Shown here one piece after another: positions 41,268 through 50,812 of a DNA stretch of 64,000 bases (position 1 is its first letter; each line of letters opens with the position of its first letter). The DNA lies in assembly GCA_002407855.1 (NCBI GenBank), contig DHPF01000003.1, positions 1-64,000 of the forward strand. The letters run 5' to 3'. Source of the DNA: Bacteroidales bacterium UBA5371. Its GTDB lineage: Bacteria; Bacteroidota; Bacteroidia; Bacteroidales; P3. A program made the translations under genes and the position numbers. The notes under the pieces were generated by a model, which was not told the origin of the DNA, searched no databases, and saw only the letters and a program-made list of their open reading frames with translations.

Positions 41268-43829
41268 ATGAAAAAAATTACTTTCTTTCTTATAGCAATC
41301 GTATTAAGTGCTATTAGCACTACATTAATGTCTCAAATTAATGTGAAAATTGCAAATGATTATGGAGACACCATTAATTATAAACTTAATTTTTCTTCAA
41401 ATACAGCTACTGTCTCGTATCCTAATATATATAGTAGTAATTCGAGCAATATTGTAATCCCACAAACCGTAGTTTATGGAACACAAACCTACACGGTAAC
41501 AACAATTGGTAATCATGCTTTTTGGGGAGATTCCAATTTAGTATCTTTAAGCCTTCCTAACACTATTACTTCTATTGGTATCGCTGCCTTTTTTGATTGT
41601 ATTAACCTAACATCAATAAATCTTCCTAATTCCATTACTTCTATAGATTATGCTGCGTTTAATAACTGTAAGAGTTTAAACTCTATAATTATTCCTAATT
41701 CTATGGATACAATAAAAGAAGGTCTTTTTAATTATTGTGATAGTTTGACATCAATCAATATTCCTAACTCAATTGTTTATATTGACAATCTAGCCTTTGC
41801 TAATTGCATTAACTTAACTTCAATCAATCTTCCTAACTCAGTCAATTATATCGGAAGAGAGGCTTTTTCTCATTGCACTAATTTATCCTCTATAACAATT
41901 CCTGATGGAGTTACATCTATTGGTAATTACACCTTCTCTCATTGTGATAGCCTCTCATCAGTATCCTTACCTAATTCTATCACTTATATTGGAGATAATG
42001 CTTTTGAGTATTGTGGGAATTTAGACTCAATTTCTCTGCCTAATTCTCTTACTTCTATGGGAATAAGGGCTTTTATGGGATGTAGTAGTTTATTATCAGT
42101 AAATTTCTCTAATTCATTGAGTTCAATTAGCATTGGAACTTTTTCTTCGTGTACAAGTTTAACTAATGTTACTCTACCAAATTCACTTGATTCCATTCAG
42201 AGTGCTGCTTTTTCCAATTGTGATAATTTAGTTAATATAACAATTCCAGATAGTACTACTTTTATCGGGGTACAAGCCTTTTTCGGCTGCACTAATTTAA
42301 CTTCTATAACCATTCCTCGCAATATTACTTATATTGGAGCGTATGCCTTTTCTTCATGTCCAAATATAGATACAATAAATTATTATGCTATAAATAGCTT
42401 TATAGATAATGGTATTTTTAGTTACAGTAATACTATTTCAACTTTAAATATTGGACAAGATGTGCAGTATATAGACTATTTAATATACAGTTATATTCTA
42501 ACAAGCATTAATGTCCATCCAAATAATAATTATTATGCTTCAAGTAATGGGGTGCTTTATAATAAAACTATGGATATTCTAATGCGTTGTCCTATGGGCA
42601 GAACAGGGACATTTACAATTCCTAATTCAGTTACGAAACTCAAAATATATGCTTTCGGTAACTGTTCTTCATTAACATCAATTACTATTCCTAATTCTGT
42701 TTTGTCTATTGAAGATTATGTTTTTAGTGGATGCAGGTCTTTAACCAATATGATTATACCAAATTCTGTTACTTCAATAGGAGAAGGAGCTTTTAGTACA
42801 TGCACTAATTTAGCATCAATAACTTTGCCTGATTTTATGACATCAATTAAAAGAGCTACTTTTTTTGGCTGTTATGCTTTATCAACCATTAATATACCTA
42901 ATTCAGTTGATTCAATTGGGATGGATGCATTTTCAAATTGCATTGGTTTAACAACTATAACACTACCTTACTCAGTTACTTCAATTGATATTTGGGCTTT
43001 CTCATATTGTAACAATTTGAATACAATATACTCTAAAAACAATACACCTCCAATTATTTCGAACGAAACATTCTTATATATTCCTACTGATGCTGTTTTG
43101 ATTGTTTGCGATACTGCAGTTTATAGGGCAGCTCCTTATTGGAGTAATTTTACAAATATATTAAGTGATATAGATACAAATCGTATTGAAGCCATAATTT
43201 GTCAAGGTGAAACATATATCTTCAATGAACAATCTCTTACTTCAACCGGAGTTTACACACATAGCTTACAAGCAGTGGCAGGTTGTGATAGTCTAATAAT
43301 ACTAAATTTAACAGTAAATCCACTACCATCAATCCCAACAAATTTAGAGGCTGTACCAATGCCTGGTTATTTTAGAATAAGTTGGCAAGGCAATGGAAAC
43401 TCGCATATAGTCTATCGTGATAATGAAATATTGGATACAGTAGATATATTAACCTATCTTGATAATTCAGTTGTAGAGGGAGAGTCTTATTGTTATAGAA
43501 TAAGATCTATTAGTGCTAATTGTGAGAGTGATTATAGTGATGTTTTGTGCAGAATTTACGCAGACTTAGATGATATTAATGGCGAAGAATTAGAGGTAAG
43601 CATTTATCCTTCTCCTGCCAAAGATAAAGCAACCTTAAAGATTGAAGGCTTGGTTCAAAGGGCAGATGTTTTGATTTTTGATATTAATGGCAAAAAGATA
43701 AAAACATATAACTTAATAGCCAATCAAAAAGAGTTGGAAATGGATGTTAGTAATTTATCCAAAGGAGTTTATAATATAATAATTTCTAACGACAAACTCA
43801 ATTTATCACGTAAACTAATTGTTCAATAG
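41268..43829 (+). CDS. BspA-type leucine-rich-repeat surface protein with T9SS type A sorting domain
   Basis: A signal peptide (ending LMSQ) precedes about twenty LRR_5/BspA repeats of 23-24 residues with the pattern LTSINLPNSVTSIGxxAFxxC (about 75-580). A fibronectin-like part follows (about 685-765, SRIS/YRIRS strands). The C-terminal type A sorting domain (about 780-853) has YPSPAKDKATL, VLIFDINGKKI and LSKGVYNI. Cleavage and surface anchoring through type IX secretion are expected. BspA-like proteins of other Bacteroidota bind host or bacterial surfaces. The repeats are similar at DNA level and could vary in number by recombination. Confidence 0.93.
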   Translation: MKKITFFLIAIVLSAISTTLMSQINVKIANDYGDTINYKLNFSSNTATVSYPNIYSSNSSNIVIPQTVVYGTQTYTVTTIGNHAFWGDSNLVSLSLPNTITSIGIAAFFDCINLTSINLPNSITSIDYAAFNNCKSLNSIIIPNSMDTIKEGLFNYCDSLTSINIPNSIVYIDNLAFANCINLTSINLPNSVNYIGREAFSHCTNLSSITIPDGVTSIGNYTFSHCDSLSSVSLPNSITYIGDNAFEYCGNLDSISLPNSLTSMGIRAFMGCSSLLSVNFSNSLSSISIGTFSSCTSLTNVTLPNSLDSIQSAAFSNCDNLVNITIPDSTTFIGVQAFFGCTNLTSITIPRNITYIGAYAFSSCPNIDTINYYAINSFIDNGIFSYSNTISTLNIGQDVQYIDYLIYSYILTSINVHPNNNYYASSNGVLYNKTMDILMRCPMGRTGTFTIPNSVTKLKIYAFGNCSSLTSITIPNSVLSIEDYVFSGCRSLTNMIIPNSVTSIGEGAFSTCTNLASITLPDFMTSIKRATFFGCYALSTINIPNSVDSIGMDAFSNCIGLTTITLPYSVTSIDIWAFSYCNNLNTIYSKNNTPPIISNETFLYIPTDAVLIVCDTAVYRAAPYWSNFTNILSDIDTNRIEAIICQGETYIFNEQSLTSTGVYTHSLQAVAGCDSLIILNLTVNPLPSIPTNLEAVPMPGYFRISWQGNGNSHIVYRDNEILDTVDILTYLDNSVVEGESYCYRIRSISANCESDYSDVLCRIYADLDDINGEELEVSIYPSPAKDKATLKIEGLVQRADVLIFDINGKKIKTYNLIANQKELEMDVSNLSKGVYNIIISNDKLNLSRKLIVQ

Positions 43830-43865
43830 GGTTTTTACTCCTGAGTTTTACAATACTCAAAATAA

Positions 43866-43928
43866 AATCAAGAGATAAATATTTAGAATCAAATTTAAAT
43901 TTCTTAGAATCAAGAGATAGAAATTTAA
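43866..43928. repeat. 21-bp-period intergenic array, locus 5
   Basis: AATCAAGAGATA, AATCAAATTTAA and AATCAAGAGATA begin at 43866, 43887 and 43908, exactly 21 bp apart, with a further ATTTAAAT run after. It lies between the convergent LRR and HsdR_N-like genes. Confidence 0.85.
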
Positions 43929-43945
43929 ATAAGGATAAAATAAAC

Positions 43946-44347
43946 TTATTCTTTGGTTGGGAAAACAGGGAAATCCTCTTGCTTAATTAGGGTTGAAGTA
44001 TTTTCTTCCTTTTTGAAACAATAAAACTCTACACCATTAGTAATTAATAAATAAGGAGCATTTATGGTCTTATTGTATCTTATGGTTTGATTGAGAATGT
44101 CTGGTGTGAGTTTTATGTCTTCTCGTTTGCATTCAATTATCATCCAAGGGACAAGATTTCTATCGTAAACTAATATATCGTAACGTTTTGTTAGTTTTCC
44201 AACTTTTATTTGTGCTTCAACGGCAATAAGAGTTTGAGGTATGGATTTATCTTTAATTAAAACAGAAAGAATATGTTGCCTAACCTTTTCTTCGGGAGTT
44301 AGAGCAACATATTTCTTCCTTATAATATCAAATACCTCTTCATTCAT
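43946..44347 (-). CDS. Small PD-(D/E)xK protein with HsdR N-terminal-like (HSDR_N_2) domain
   Basis: The 133-residue protein keeps the nuclease-fold core: RYDILVYD with D57, then WMIIECKRE with E72 and K74. It has the NQTIRYNKTINAPYLLITNG segment seen in HsdR N-termini. It is free-standing, without helicase or methyltransferase genes nearby. This is a widespread conserved gene type in Bacteroidota and its substrate is unknown. It lies 6 bp downstream of the outer-membrane receptor gene and is probably co-transcribed with it. Confidence 0.88.
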   Translation of the reverse strand: MNEEVFDIIRKKYVALTPEEKVRQHILSVLIKDKSIPQTLIAVEAQIKVGKLTKRYDILVYDRNLVPWMIIECKREDIKLTPDILNQTIRYNKTINAPYLLITNGVEFYCFKKEENTSTLIKQEDFPVFPTKE

Positions 44348-44353
44348 TTTAGC

Positions 44354-46984
44354 CTAATCCTCACTTATTATTTCCATACCTTCTCCCTGTTCACTTGCTT
44401 GACGTTTTCTTTGTCTTTGCATCTGGTCGCGATTAGCTACTCCAAAACGATAGCTAAATGAAAGTATGATAGCTTGTGAGGCTCTTTCTCGTGTGGAATA
44501 TTGTGAGAAATTCTCAGAGAAGGTATATGATGCTCTTTTTCTTGTGTTGAAGATATCGCTAAAACGTAAGCTAAGGCTTCCTTTCTTGTTCAGGATATCC
44601 TTTTTTACGGCTAAGTCTGCCCAATACATTTTTGAACTATATCCTTGTATGTTATCCCTTTTTGGAATGTATTGTCCTGAAAGTTGAATTACCCAATTCT
44701 TTGGTAAAGTCATATTGGAGTTGAATTTAGCGTCCCAAGTAAATGTTTCAACGAGTTGTCCTCCAAATTTTCTTCCGTCAGCATAGTTGCCAAATAGGTT
44801 TCCACTCAAATTAACCTTCCACCATTTTGTGATTTGTTGGTCAATGATTAATTCTGCTCCAAAATTGGTTGAAACGGCAAGGTTTTTAGATGTTCTTGCT
44901 ATTCTAACTCCGTCAGCATATTCTACTCCTGCAACGTCCCATACCCAATCAAAACCATACTTTATTGCATTTTCTTGATTCCAAAGAAAGTTCAAATGAG
45001 TAATAGCGTCGTTAGTTCGTCTGTAATATAATGAGACAAAAACACTTGTTGTTGGGAATATCTTATTATAACCTATTTCAAAAGCATCGGTATATTCTGG
45101 CATTAGGTCAGGGTTTCCAAAGCGAATGTTTGCAGGGTTATTTATGTCAATATAAGGAGATAAGTTCCAAGGGTTAGGTCTTCTTATTCTCTTTGAATAT
45201 GATATTTGAGCCGATTGATTTCCTTCCAAATTATATGAAATATGTAAGGTTGGGAATAAGCTAAAATAGTCTTTTTTGTCCTTGTCTTTTGGGAATATAT
45301 GTGTTTGAGAGTTTTGAATTTTACTACCATCTCTAATTACTTCTTCGGCACGAAGTCCAATTTGTGCAGAAAGTCTTTCGTTGAAAGTATATCCAAAGGT
45401 AGAATATAAAGCATGAATTTGTTCTTGGTAGTTAAAGTCATAACTCATAGAGTCATCTCTAATGCCATCTCTTGAAGCAAAGTAATCGTAAATAGATTTA
45501 TTATTCATGTAGTTTAAGTTGTACCCTACTTCAAGTTTTGCTTGTTTGTTGAAAGGGTGAGCATAGTTTGCGGTAAAGTAAACTCTCTTATTTTTTGACT
45601 CTGATGTGTTTTTTAAGTAATAGTTTTCGGGTGAGTTTTTATCAAAACTTCTTGTCTGAACTACATCTCCTCCAAAAGAGCCTGCATTAAAATTAGCGTC
45701 AATAGTTAGTACTTGGTCTTTATTATCAAATTTCTTTTCGTAGCTAAGGGTTAGGTTTTGAAAGAGCATTCTTCTTACGCTTTCTTCAAGCCCATAGTAA
45801 TTGTTTTTGTTTGATGTATCAAGAGGATTATCCTTTTCCCAACTATAAAGTCTTTCTTGGTCTTGATTTCCAGGGAAAGAACCTCCCTTGCGTAAGTTAT
45901 AAGAAAGAGAAAGAGTATTTTTGTTATTAATATACCAGTCTCCTCCAATTTTAAATCCTCTTCCAAGTCGGTTATTGTCAGAGTACCTGTCTTGGAGATT
46001 ATTTGTGATAATATTATTGTAAGAAGTAGAATTGTCAGAAAAAGATATGTTTGAACCAGAAAAATACCTTGCATCAGCATTAAAGAATAAAGCATATTTT
46101 TTTGTGGAATAATTTAAGCCTAAGGATAAATTACCTTGTGGGAAAAGAAAGTCTCCAAGGTCATTTTTCTTATTTATACCTACTCCTGCTGCTGCTGAAA
46201 TATTCCCATTAAATCCTCTATTCCCTTTCTCTTTTAATACAATATTAATAATACCACTCATACCTTCTGGATTGTATTTTGCAGAAGGGTTGGTAATAAC
46301 TTCAATATTCTCAATACTGGAAGCAGGGATTTGTTCTAGAACTGTCGCCAAGTCATTACCTAAGAGTTCGCTTGGCTTGCCATCAATCAAAACATTAACA
46401 TTACTACTACCTCTTAAAGATACATTTCCATCTTGATCAACCGAAACAGAGGGAACATTTTCTAAAACTTCGGAAGCACTACCCCCAGCACTAACAATGT
46501 TTTTATCAACATTCACGACCCTTTTATCCAATTGATATTCCATCATACTTCTTTCGGCAGTAATCTCTACTCCTGCCAATGTTTCATAACCAATATCAAG
46601 TTTAATTGTGTCCAAACTAATATTTGATTTATTTATTTCAATTGGCCTATAAAAGTCTTTGTATCCAATAAAGGAAAATCTCAAAAGATATTTACCATAA
46701 GCCTCTCTTAAATCAAACCTACCATGTTCGTCTGTTATAGTTCCGTTTACTAAAGAAGAGTCTTTCTTATTTAAGATAGCAACATTTACATATTGCAATT
46801 CGGTATTTGTTGATGCATCAATAACTTTTCCGCTTATTTTTCCATAAGCTTTTGCACTTGTTTGGTTGGGGTTAGCTGACATTCTTGAACCATAAGACTC
46901 TTGAGCCGTTAAGGATAATGAACTAAATGATAGATATAATACATTAAGCACTGCCAAAAACACTAATTTATTTAATTTACTCAT
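44354..46984 (-). CDS. Outer-membrane beta-barrel receptor (TonB-dependent-like, OMP_b-brl_3)
   Basis: A signal peptide (1-28, ending SLTAQ) precedes a carboxypeptidase-regulatory-like domain (about 48-125, GKVIDASTNTELQYVNV). A plug-like domain includes VSLRGSSNVNVLIDGKPS, and a long barrel ends in LSFSYRFG. A tail of Gln/Arg/Glu residues follows the last strand, which is unusual because such barrels normally end at the terminal aromatic residue. It probably imports or binds a ligand at the cell surface. No SusD or lipoprotein partner is adjacent. Confidence 0.9.
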   Translation of the reverse strand: MSKLNKLVFLAVLNVLYLSFSSLSLTAQESYGSRMSANPNQTSAKAYGKISGKVIDASTNTELQYVNVAILNKKDSSLVNGTITDEHGRFDLREAYGKYLLRFSFIGYKDFYRPIEINKSNISLDTIKLDIGYETLAGVEITAERSMMEYQLDKRVVNVDKNIVSAGGSASEVLENVPSVSVDQDGNVSLRGSSNVNVLIDGKPSELLGNDLATVLEQIPASSIENIEVITNPSAKYNPEGMSGIINIVLKEKGNRGFNGNISAAAGVGINKKNDLGDFLFPQGNLSLGLNYSTKKYALFFNADARYFSGSNISFSDNSTSYNNIITNNLQDRYSDNNRLGRGFKIGGDWYINNKNTLSLSYNLRKGGSFPGNQDQERLYSWEKDNPLDTSNKNNYYGLEESVRRMLFQNLTLSYEKKFDNKDQVLTIDANFNAGSFGGDVVQTRSFDKNSPENYYLKNTSESKNKRVYFTANYAHPFNKQAKLEVGYNLNYMNNKSIYDYFASRDGIRDDSMSYDFNYQEQIHALYSTFGYTFNERLSAQIGLRAEEVIRDGSKIQNSQTHIFPKDKDKKDYFSLFPTLHISYNLEGNQSAQISYSKRIRRPNPWNLSPYIDINNPANIRFGNPDLMPEYTDAFEIGYNKIFPTTSVFVSLYYRRTNDAITHLNFLWNQENAIKYGFDWVWDVAGVEYADGVRIARTSKNLAVSTNFGAELIIDQQITKWWKVNLSGNLFGNYADGRKFGGQLVETFTWDAKFNSNMTLPKNWVIQLSGQYIPKRDNIQGYSSKMYWADLAVKKDILNKKGSLSLRFSDIFNTRKRASYTFSENFSQYSTRERASQAIILSFSYRFGVANRDQMQRQRKRQASEQGEGMEIISED

Positions 46985-47013
46985 ATTAAATGTATATATA
47001 TTTTAAATGTTTG

Positions 47014-47021
47014 CAAAAATA
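47014..47021 (-). promoter_or_regulatory. -7 box for the outer-membrane receptor gene
   Basis: The minus strand reads TATTTTTG followed by C, matching TAnnTTTG, 30 bp before the ATG at 46984. Confidence 0.55.
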
Positions 47022-47128
47022 CAACTTTAACGTATTAATCAATCAGTAAAGTTATAATTTCATATTTATTTAATACACTCTTAGACAATAAAATTTCAGA
47101 AAGTTTACCCAAGTGGTAAAATTTTCTG

Positions 47129-47136
47129 TATATTTG
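47129..47136 (+). promoter_or_regulatory. -7 box for the 47173 gene
   Basis: TATATTTG followed by C matches TAnnTTTG. It lies inside a longer frame that opens at 47113 and so supports the ATG at 47173, which also begins a clean signal peptide. Confidence 0.6.
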
Positions 47137-47172
47137 CCCTTTAAAACTAAAATAAAACAAGTGGAATATATT

Positions 47173-48762
47173 ATGAAAAAGTTTTTTTTATCAATACTAA
47201 TGCTGTTTATAACCTTTACCTGCTTTGCACAAGTAGAAGTAAAATGGGGAGAAAGATTTTATGACATTATTGAAGATTGCGAAGATGCACAGATAGTAAT
47301 GGAAGACCCAGAAGGCTATTATATGTGGTATCTTGTAAATGAATACGACGGAAATGGGGAATTCAAGTTAAATTATTATATGGCTCGTATTGACAAACAG
47401 CAAAATGTTCAAAAGATATATAAAATGGATTTTGGACATTCTTCATTTAAAATAGAACAAACTTGGAGAGCAGGAGAGTTGATAGGTTTTGTTCTTAGCA
47501 GGACCTCAGAAAACAAGCCAATAGAACAAAAAAGAAATAAATCAAAGAGAGCTTCCGTTAAAGAAACCACTGGAAAAGCAAATCTCTATTATCAGTTTTT
47601 CCACACAAGGGATATGCGTTTGATTGGAGAAAAACCAGAAAGGTTCAAATCATATAACTATTTCGCAATTGATGGACAAAAACCATATCTATTCAATTTC
47701 TCAGAAAACAAATCAAAATTAATATTTGGCTTTCTAACTAATGACACTTCGGGAAGAGCAATCAATATTGAGGTATATGATGAAAGGATGCGACTATTAT
47801 GGGAAAAACCTCATAGGCTCAAAATAAGTAATGACGCATACATAGTAAAAGATGTTGCAGTTAGTAATGATGGAAAGCGTAGCTTGATAGCAGTCAATTC
47901 TTTTTCCACAGCAAAGAAAAAACTACATACTGATGGCAAGGTACATTTAATTTGGATGAACGAATATCAAGAACGATTACACGAAGAACAATTAACTAAG
48001 GCATGGGCAACTGACTTTAAGTGTGCTTTTTCAAATGAAGAAGATTATTTGGTTGCAGGCTATTATGGTTCTATGTCCGATAAACCTCAGCTTGCAATAG
48101 GAAGTTTCTCATTTATTTACGACCATAGGAAAGGCTTTAAAAAGAATTCATCAACATTAGAGTTTAAAGAATATGAGACCGATGAAGATATAAACTCTCG
48201 GAGTGGATTACCGTATCCATCAGATATGGTTGCAACAGTGGATTGGCTTTATCCGATGGTTGGAGGTAATTGTGTAATGATTGGAGAACAAAAGTTTGAA
48301 TCCAAAATTCAACCTCCTGCCCGAAGAGGCGACAAACCAACAGGAGAAGACGCAATGTTTTATAGAGATATAATAATATCCAATGTTGATAAAACAGGAT
48401 TTATAAGCGGAAATTCCTATATCCCTAAACGCCAAAAGACCTATAAAGAAAGTAATAAATACAACTCTTACGCCATTACAAGAGACCGTTATGGTATGTA
48501 TATAATGTTTAATGACCATCAAAATAACTACGATGGGAATCGTTTTAATGCATCAAAGAATTACAATTCCGATAAGCAAAGAACTCAAATTAATTTCGTT
48601 CAAATTTATAGTGATGGCTCTTGGCGTTGGCATGAAGCATACAATTCTCGGATAAACAAAATGCCTTTCTTCAAAACAATATTCCTAAACTTAGAAAAAG
48701 AAATACTCTTCTTAGGACATTATCAAGATAATAATGTTATTGGAAGTATAGGAACGAGGTAA
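47173..48762 (+). CDS. Secreted protein of unknown function, 529 aa
   Basis: The ATG at 47173 begins a signal peptide (MKKFFLSILMLFITFTCFAQ). The mature protein of about 510 residues is rich in Lys, Tyr and Trp, with strands alternating in a way that suggests a beta-propeller (FKYNYFAIDGQKPYL, DVAVSNDGKRSLIAV, DKTGFISGNSY and similar). No catalytic motif or named domain is recognised, and there is no T9SS sorting domain. The SGNH-like gene follows 10 bp later and the degenerate sigma-54-activator-like gene after that, so the three probably form an operon. Confidence 0.8.
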   Translation: MKKFFLSILMLFITFTCFAQVEVKWGERFYDIIEDCEDAQIVMEDPEGYYMWYLVNEYDGNGEFKLNYYMARIDKQQNVQKIYKMDFGHSSFKIEQTWRAGELIGFVLSRTSENKPIEQKRNKSKRASVKETTGKANLYYQFFHTRDMRLIGEKPERFKSYNYFAIDGQKPYLFNFSENKSKLIFGFLTNDTSGRAINIEVYDERMRLLWEKPHRLKISNDAYIVKDVAVSNDGKRSLIAVNSFSTAKKKLHTDGKVHLIWMNEYQERLHEEQLTKAWATDFKCAFSNEEDYLVAGYYGSMSDKPQLAIGSFSFIYDHRKGFKKNSSTLEFKEYETDEDINSRSGLPYPSDMVATVDWLYPMVGGNCVMIGEQKFESKIQPPARRGDKPTGEDAMFYRDIIISNVDKTGFISGNSYIPKRQKTYKESNKYNSYAITRDRYGMYIMFNDHQNNYDGNRFNASKNYNSDKQRTQINFVQIYSDGSWRWHEAYNSRINKMPFFKTIFLNLEKEILFLGHYQDNNVIGSIGTR

Positions 48763-48772
48763 ATTATTTATT

Positions 48773-49819
48773 ATGAAACAAAAAACTCTATTTCTAATAC
48801 TATTAATAGGCATTAGCTATAATTTGTTTTCTCAAGAGAGACTAAAAGTATTATTTGTTGGAAATAGCTACACTTATGCCAATGATTTGCCAGATTTAAT
48901 AGAAAGACTAAGCCATAGTGTTGGCAAAAGCATAGAATCAACAAAGTTTTTGTCAGGAGGAGCTCAATTTGCGACCCATTGGAACAATAATACATTAAAA
49001 GAAAGAATAATGGAAGGAGGTTTTGACTTTATGGTTATTCAAGGACAAAGCCAAGAAGTAGCCTTCCCTTATAATCAATTTATGAATGCAGTTTATCCCT
49101 ATGCCAAAAAATTAGATTCTCTATTTAAATCACATAATCATAATGGTCAGGTAGTGTTCTTTATGACTTGGGGTTATCGTTATGGCGACCAATCCAATTG
49201 TCCTAACTATCCACCATTTTGTAATTATTGGACAATGTCAGAAGAGCTTTGCAATAATTATACTCTTATGGCAACCGATTTCAATTCTTCTGTGGCAGAG
49301 GTAGGCAAAGCTTGGCAGTATTCAATGAAGAAGGATTCAACATTTGTTCTCCACTCCCCAGATAATTCTCATCCTCATATTAATGGAAGCTATCTTGCGG
49401 CATGTGTTATTTATTCCAAATTATTTAATGATAGTATCAATTCTTCTTTTCATTCAACGCTTTCCGTTCCTGATGCAGAAAGGTTACAACAAATATCCAA
49501 TAGAATTAGTTTTGGAGAACCAATAAATTGTAATATGCTCAATGCCTCATTAAACAGTATTAACCAAACAGAAGCTAAGGTAGATGTGTCGTATGTCAAA
49601 CAAGAAGAAAGAGTAAACATAAAAATTGATAATATTTCCGATAATGCAGAAATCCTAATCTATGATATAAAAGGTATCATTAAGAAAAGAATTACAGCCA
49701 AGCCTATTTTGAATAATATTAATACATCTATTGACGTAAAAGATTTTGCATTAGGAGTATATCTAATTAGAATTAGTTCTTCCAGTCTTTCCTATGGTTC
49801 AAAGATGATTTTTAATTAG
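48773..49819 (+). CDS. SGNH-like hydrolase (DUF4886 type) with T9SS type A sorting domain
   Basis: After a signal peptide (1-20, ending NLFSQ), the protein has the SGNH-like block LFVGNSYTYANDL (nucleophile serine in GNSYT), a glycine block near SGGAQFATHW, QGQSQE, and a final DNSHPHINGSY block giving the Asp-His pair. That is the DUF4886/SGNH arrangement; such enzymes are esterases or glycan deacylases. The last 75 residues (VSYVKQEERVNIKI...KGVYLIRI type, here ALGVYLIRI) form a T9SS sorting domain, so it should be secreted or surface-bound. The substrate is unknown. Confidence 0.88.
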   Translation: MKQKTLFLILLIGISYNLFSQERLKVLFVGNSYTYANDLPDLIERLSHSVGKSIESTKFLSGGAQFATHWNNNTLKERIMEGGFDFMVIQGQSQEVAFPYNQFMNAVYPYAKKLDSLFKSHNHNGQVVFFMTWGYRYGDQSNCPNYPPFCNYWTMSEELCNNYTLMATDFNSSVAEVGKAWQYSMKKDSTFVLHSPDNSHPHINGSYLAACVIYSKLFNDSINSSFHSTLSVPDAERLQQISNRISFGEPINCNMLNASLNSINQTEAKVDVSYVKQEERVNIKIDNISDNAEILIYDIKGIIKKRITAKPILNNINTSIDVKDFALGVYLIRISSSSLSYGSKMIFN

Positions 49820-49829
49820 TCAGTCATTT

Positions 49830-50693
49830 ATGCTTGAAATCAAACCAAAATTAAGTTACCTAAAAGCAATAACGCAAGAAATCTCGCAAGAAGATAGCCA
49901 TGTGTTGATAGAAGGAGAGGTGGGAACGGGTAAAGAATATACTGCAATAAATATTCATCGTAATTCCATAAGGAAAAACCAACCTTTTATTACTGTTAAT
50001 ATAAATACCATACTATTAGCAAGGAATAAAAACTCCTATTTTGAGAAGGCTTTTGGAGGAACTTTATATTTGGATGGCATAGAAAATTTGGAATTAGCCT
50101 CACAAGAGGACCTTTTCCAGATATTAAGTTCAGGTAAGATAGATTTAAATAAGAGCCAAACGGATAAACTAATAGATGTTAGAATAATTGCATCTTCAAA
50201 AAAGAACTTACAAAAAGAAGCCGAAAAAGGACTATTTTTACCTCATTTATATAAAACTCTAAGCCCTTTTATCTTAAAACTCCCTCCATTAAGAGAATAT
50301 AATTCGGAGATAATTGACCTTTCGGAGATATTCATCTTAGAATATTGCAAGAAAAACCGCAAACCAATAAAGCATCTTAGTCAAGGAGCAAAAGAGATTT
50401 TGCTAAGCTATAATTATCCACAAAACATAAGAGAATTAAAAGCAATAATAGAGCTATCGCTTATGATGTCAGAGGGTCAAATTATTTATCCCGAAGATAT
50501 TTATTTGAAACAAAACTTTCTAAAAGAAGATTTACTCTCAACAGAAAGAACTTTGCAAGAATATGAAGCTATGATTATAAGTTATTTTTTAAGGAAATAC
50601 GATAATAAAGTGTATTATGTGGCTGACAAACTTGGGATAAGCAAAAACAAGATATATAGTCTAATTAATCAAGGGTTAATTAAGAGAGATTAG
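49830..50693 (+). CDS. Degenerate sigma-54-activator-like AAA+ ATPase with Fis-type HTH
   Basis: The 287-residue protein keeps the sigma-54 activator scaffold. Walker A is GEVGTGKE (29-36). The GGTLYLDGIE segment (76-85) has D82 of Walker B, but the following Glu is replaced by Gly. FILKLPPLREY, NYPQNIRELK and a C-terminal Fis-like helix-turn-helix (ADKLGISKNKIYSLI) complete the fold. The region that should hold the sigma-54-contacting GAFTGA loop is shortened and lacks it, and there is no receiver domain. It probably cannot open sigma-54 promoters and may work as a DNA-binding ATPase or repressor. It follows the SGNH gene by 10 bp. Confidence 0.82.
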   Translation: MLEIKPKLSYLKAITQEISQEDSHVLIEGEVGTGKEYTAINIHRNSIRKNQPFITVNINTILLARNKNSYFEKAFGGTLYLDGIENLELASQEDLFQILSSGKIDLNKSQTDKLIDVRIIASSKKNLQKEAEKGLFLPHLYKTLSPFILKLPPLREYNSEIIDLSEIFILEYCKKNRKPIKHLSQGAKEILLSYNYPQNIRELKAIIELSLMMSEGQIIYPEDIYLKQNFLKEDLLSTERTLQEYEAMIISYFLRKYDNKVYYVADKLGISKNKIYSLINQGLIKRD

Positions 50694-50718
50694 TTCTTAA
50701 AGATAGATTATTAAAACC

Positions 50719-50767
50719 TGATTGTAATTTATTAGAACTTGATAATAAGAAATTAGCTTTTGATTAG
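50719..50767. repeat. 21-bp-period intergenic array, locus 6
   Basis: TGATTGTAA, TGATAATAA and TGATTAGAA begin at 50719, 50740 and 50761, exactly 21 bp apart, though the letters between them have drifted (TTATTAGAAC, GAAATTAGCT). It lies between convergent genes. Confidence 0.7.
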
Positions 50768-50812
50768 AAATAGTCAAATCTCAATAATCAACACACACAC
50801 ATCTTTTTCTCT

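Noticed and set aside
43946..44347. Part of a type I restriction system
   Set aside because: Only a 133-residue HsdR_N-like domain is present. No HsdM, HsdS or helicase lies nearby, and the stand-alone form is common in Bacteroidota.
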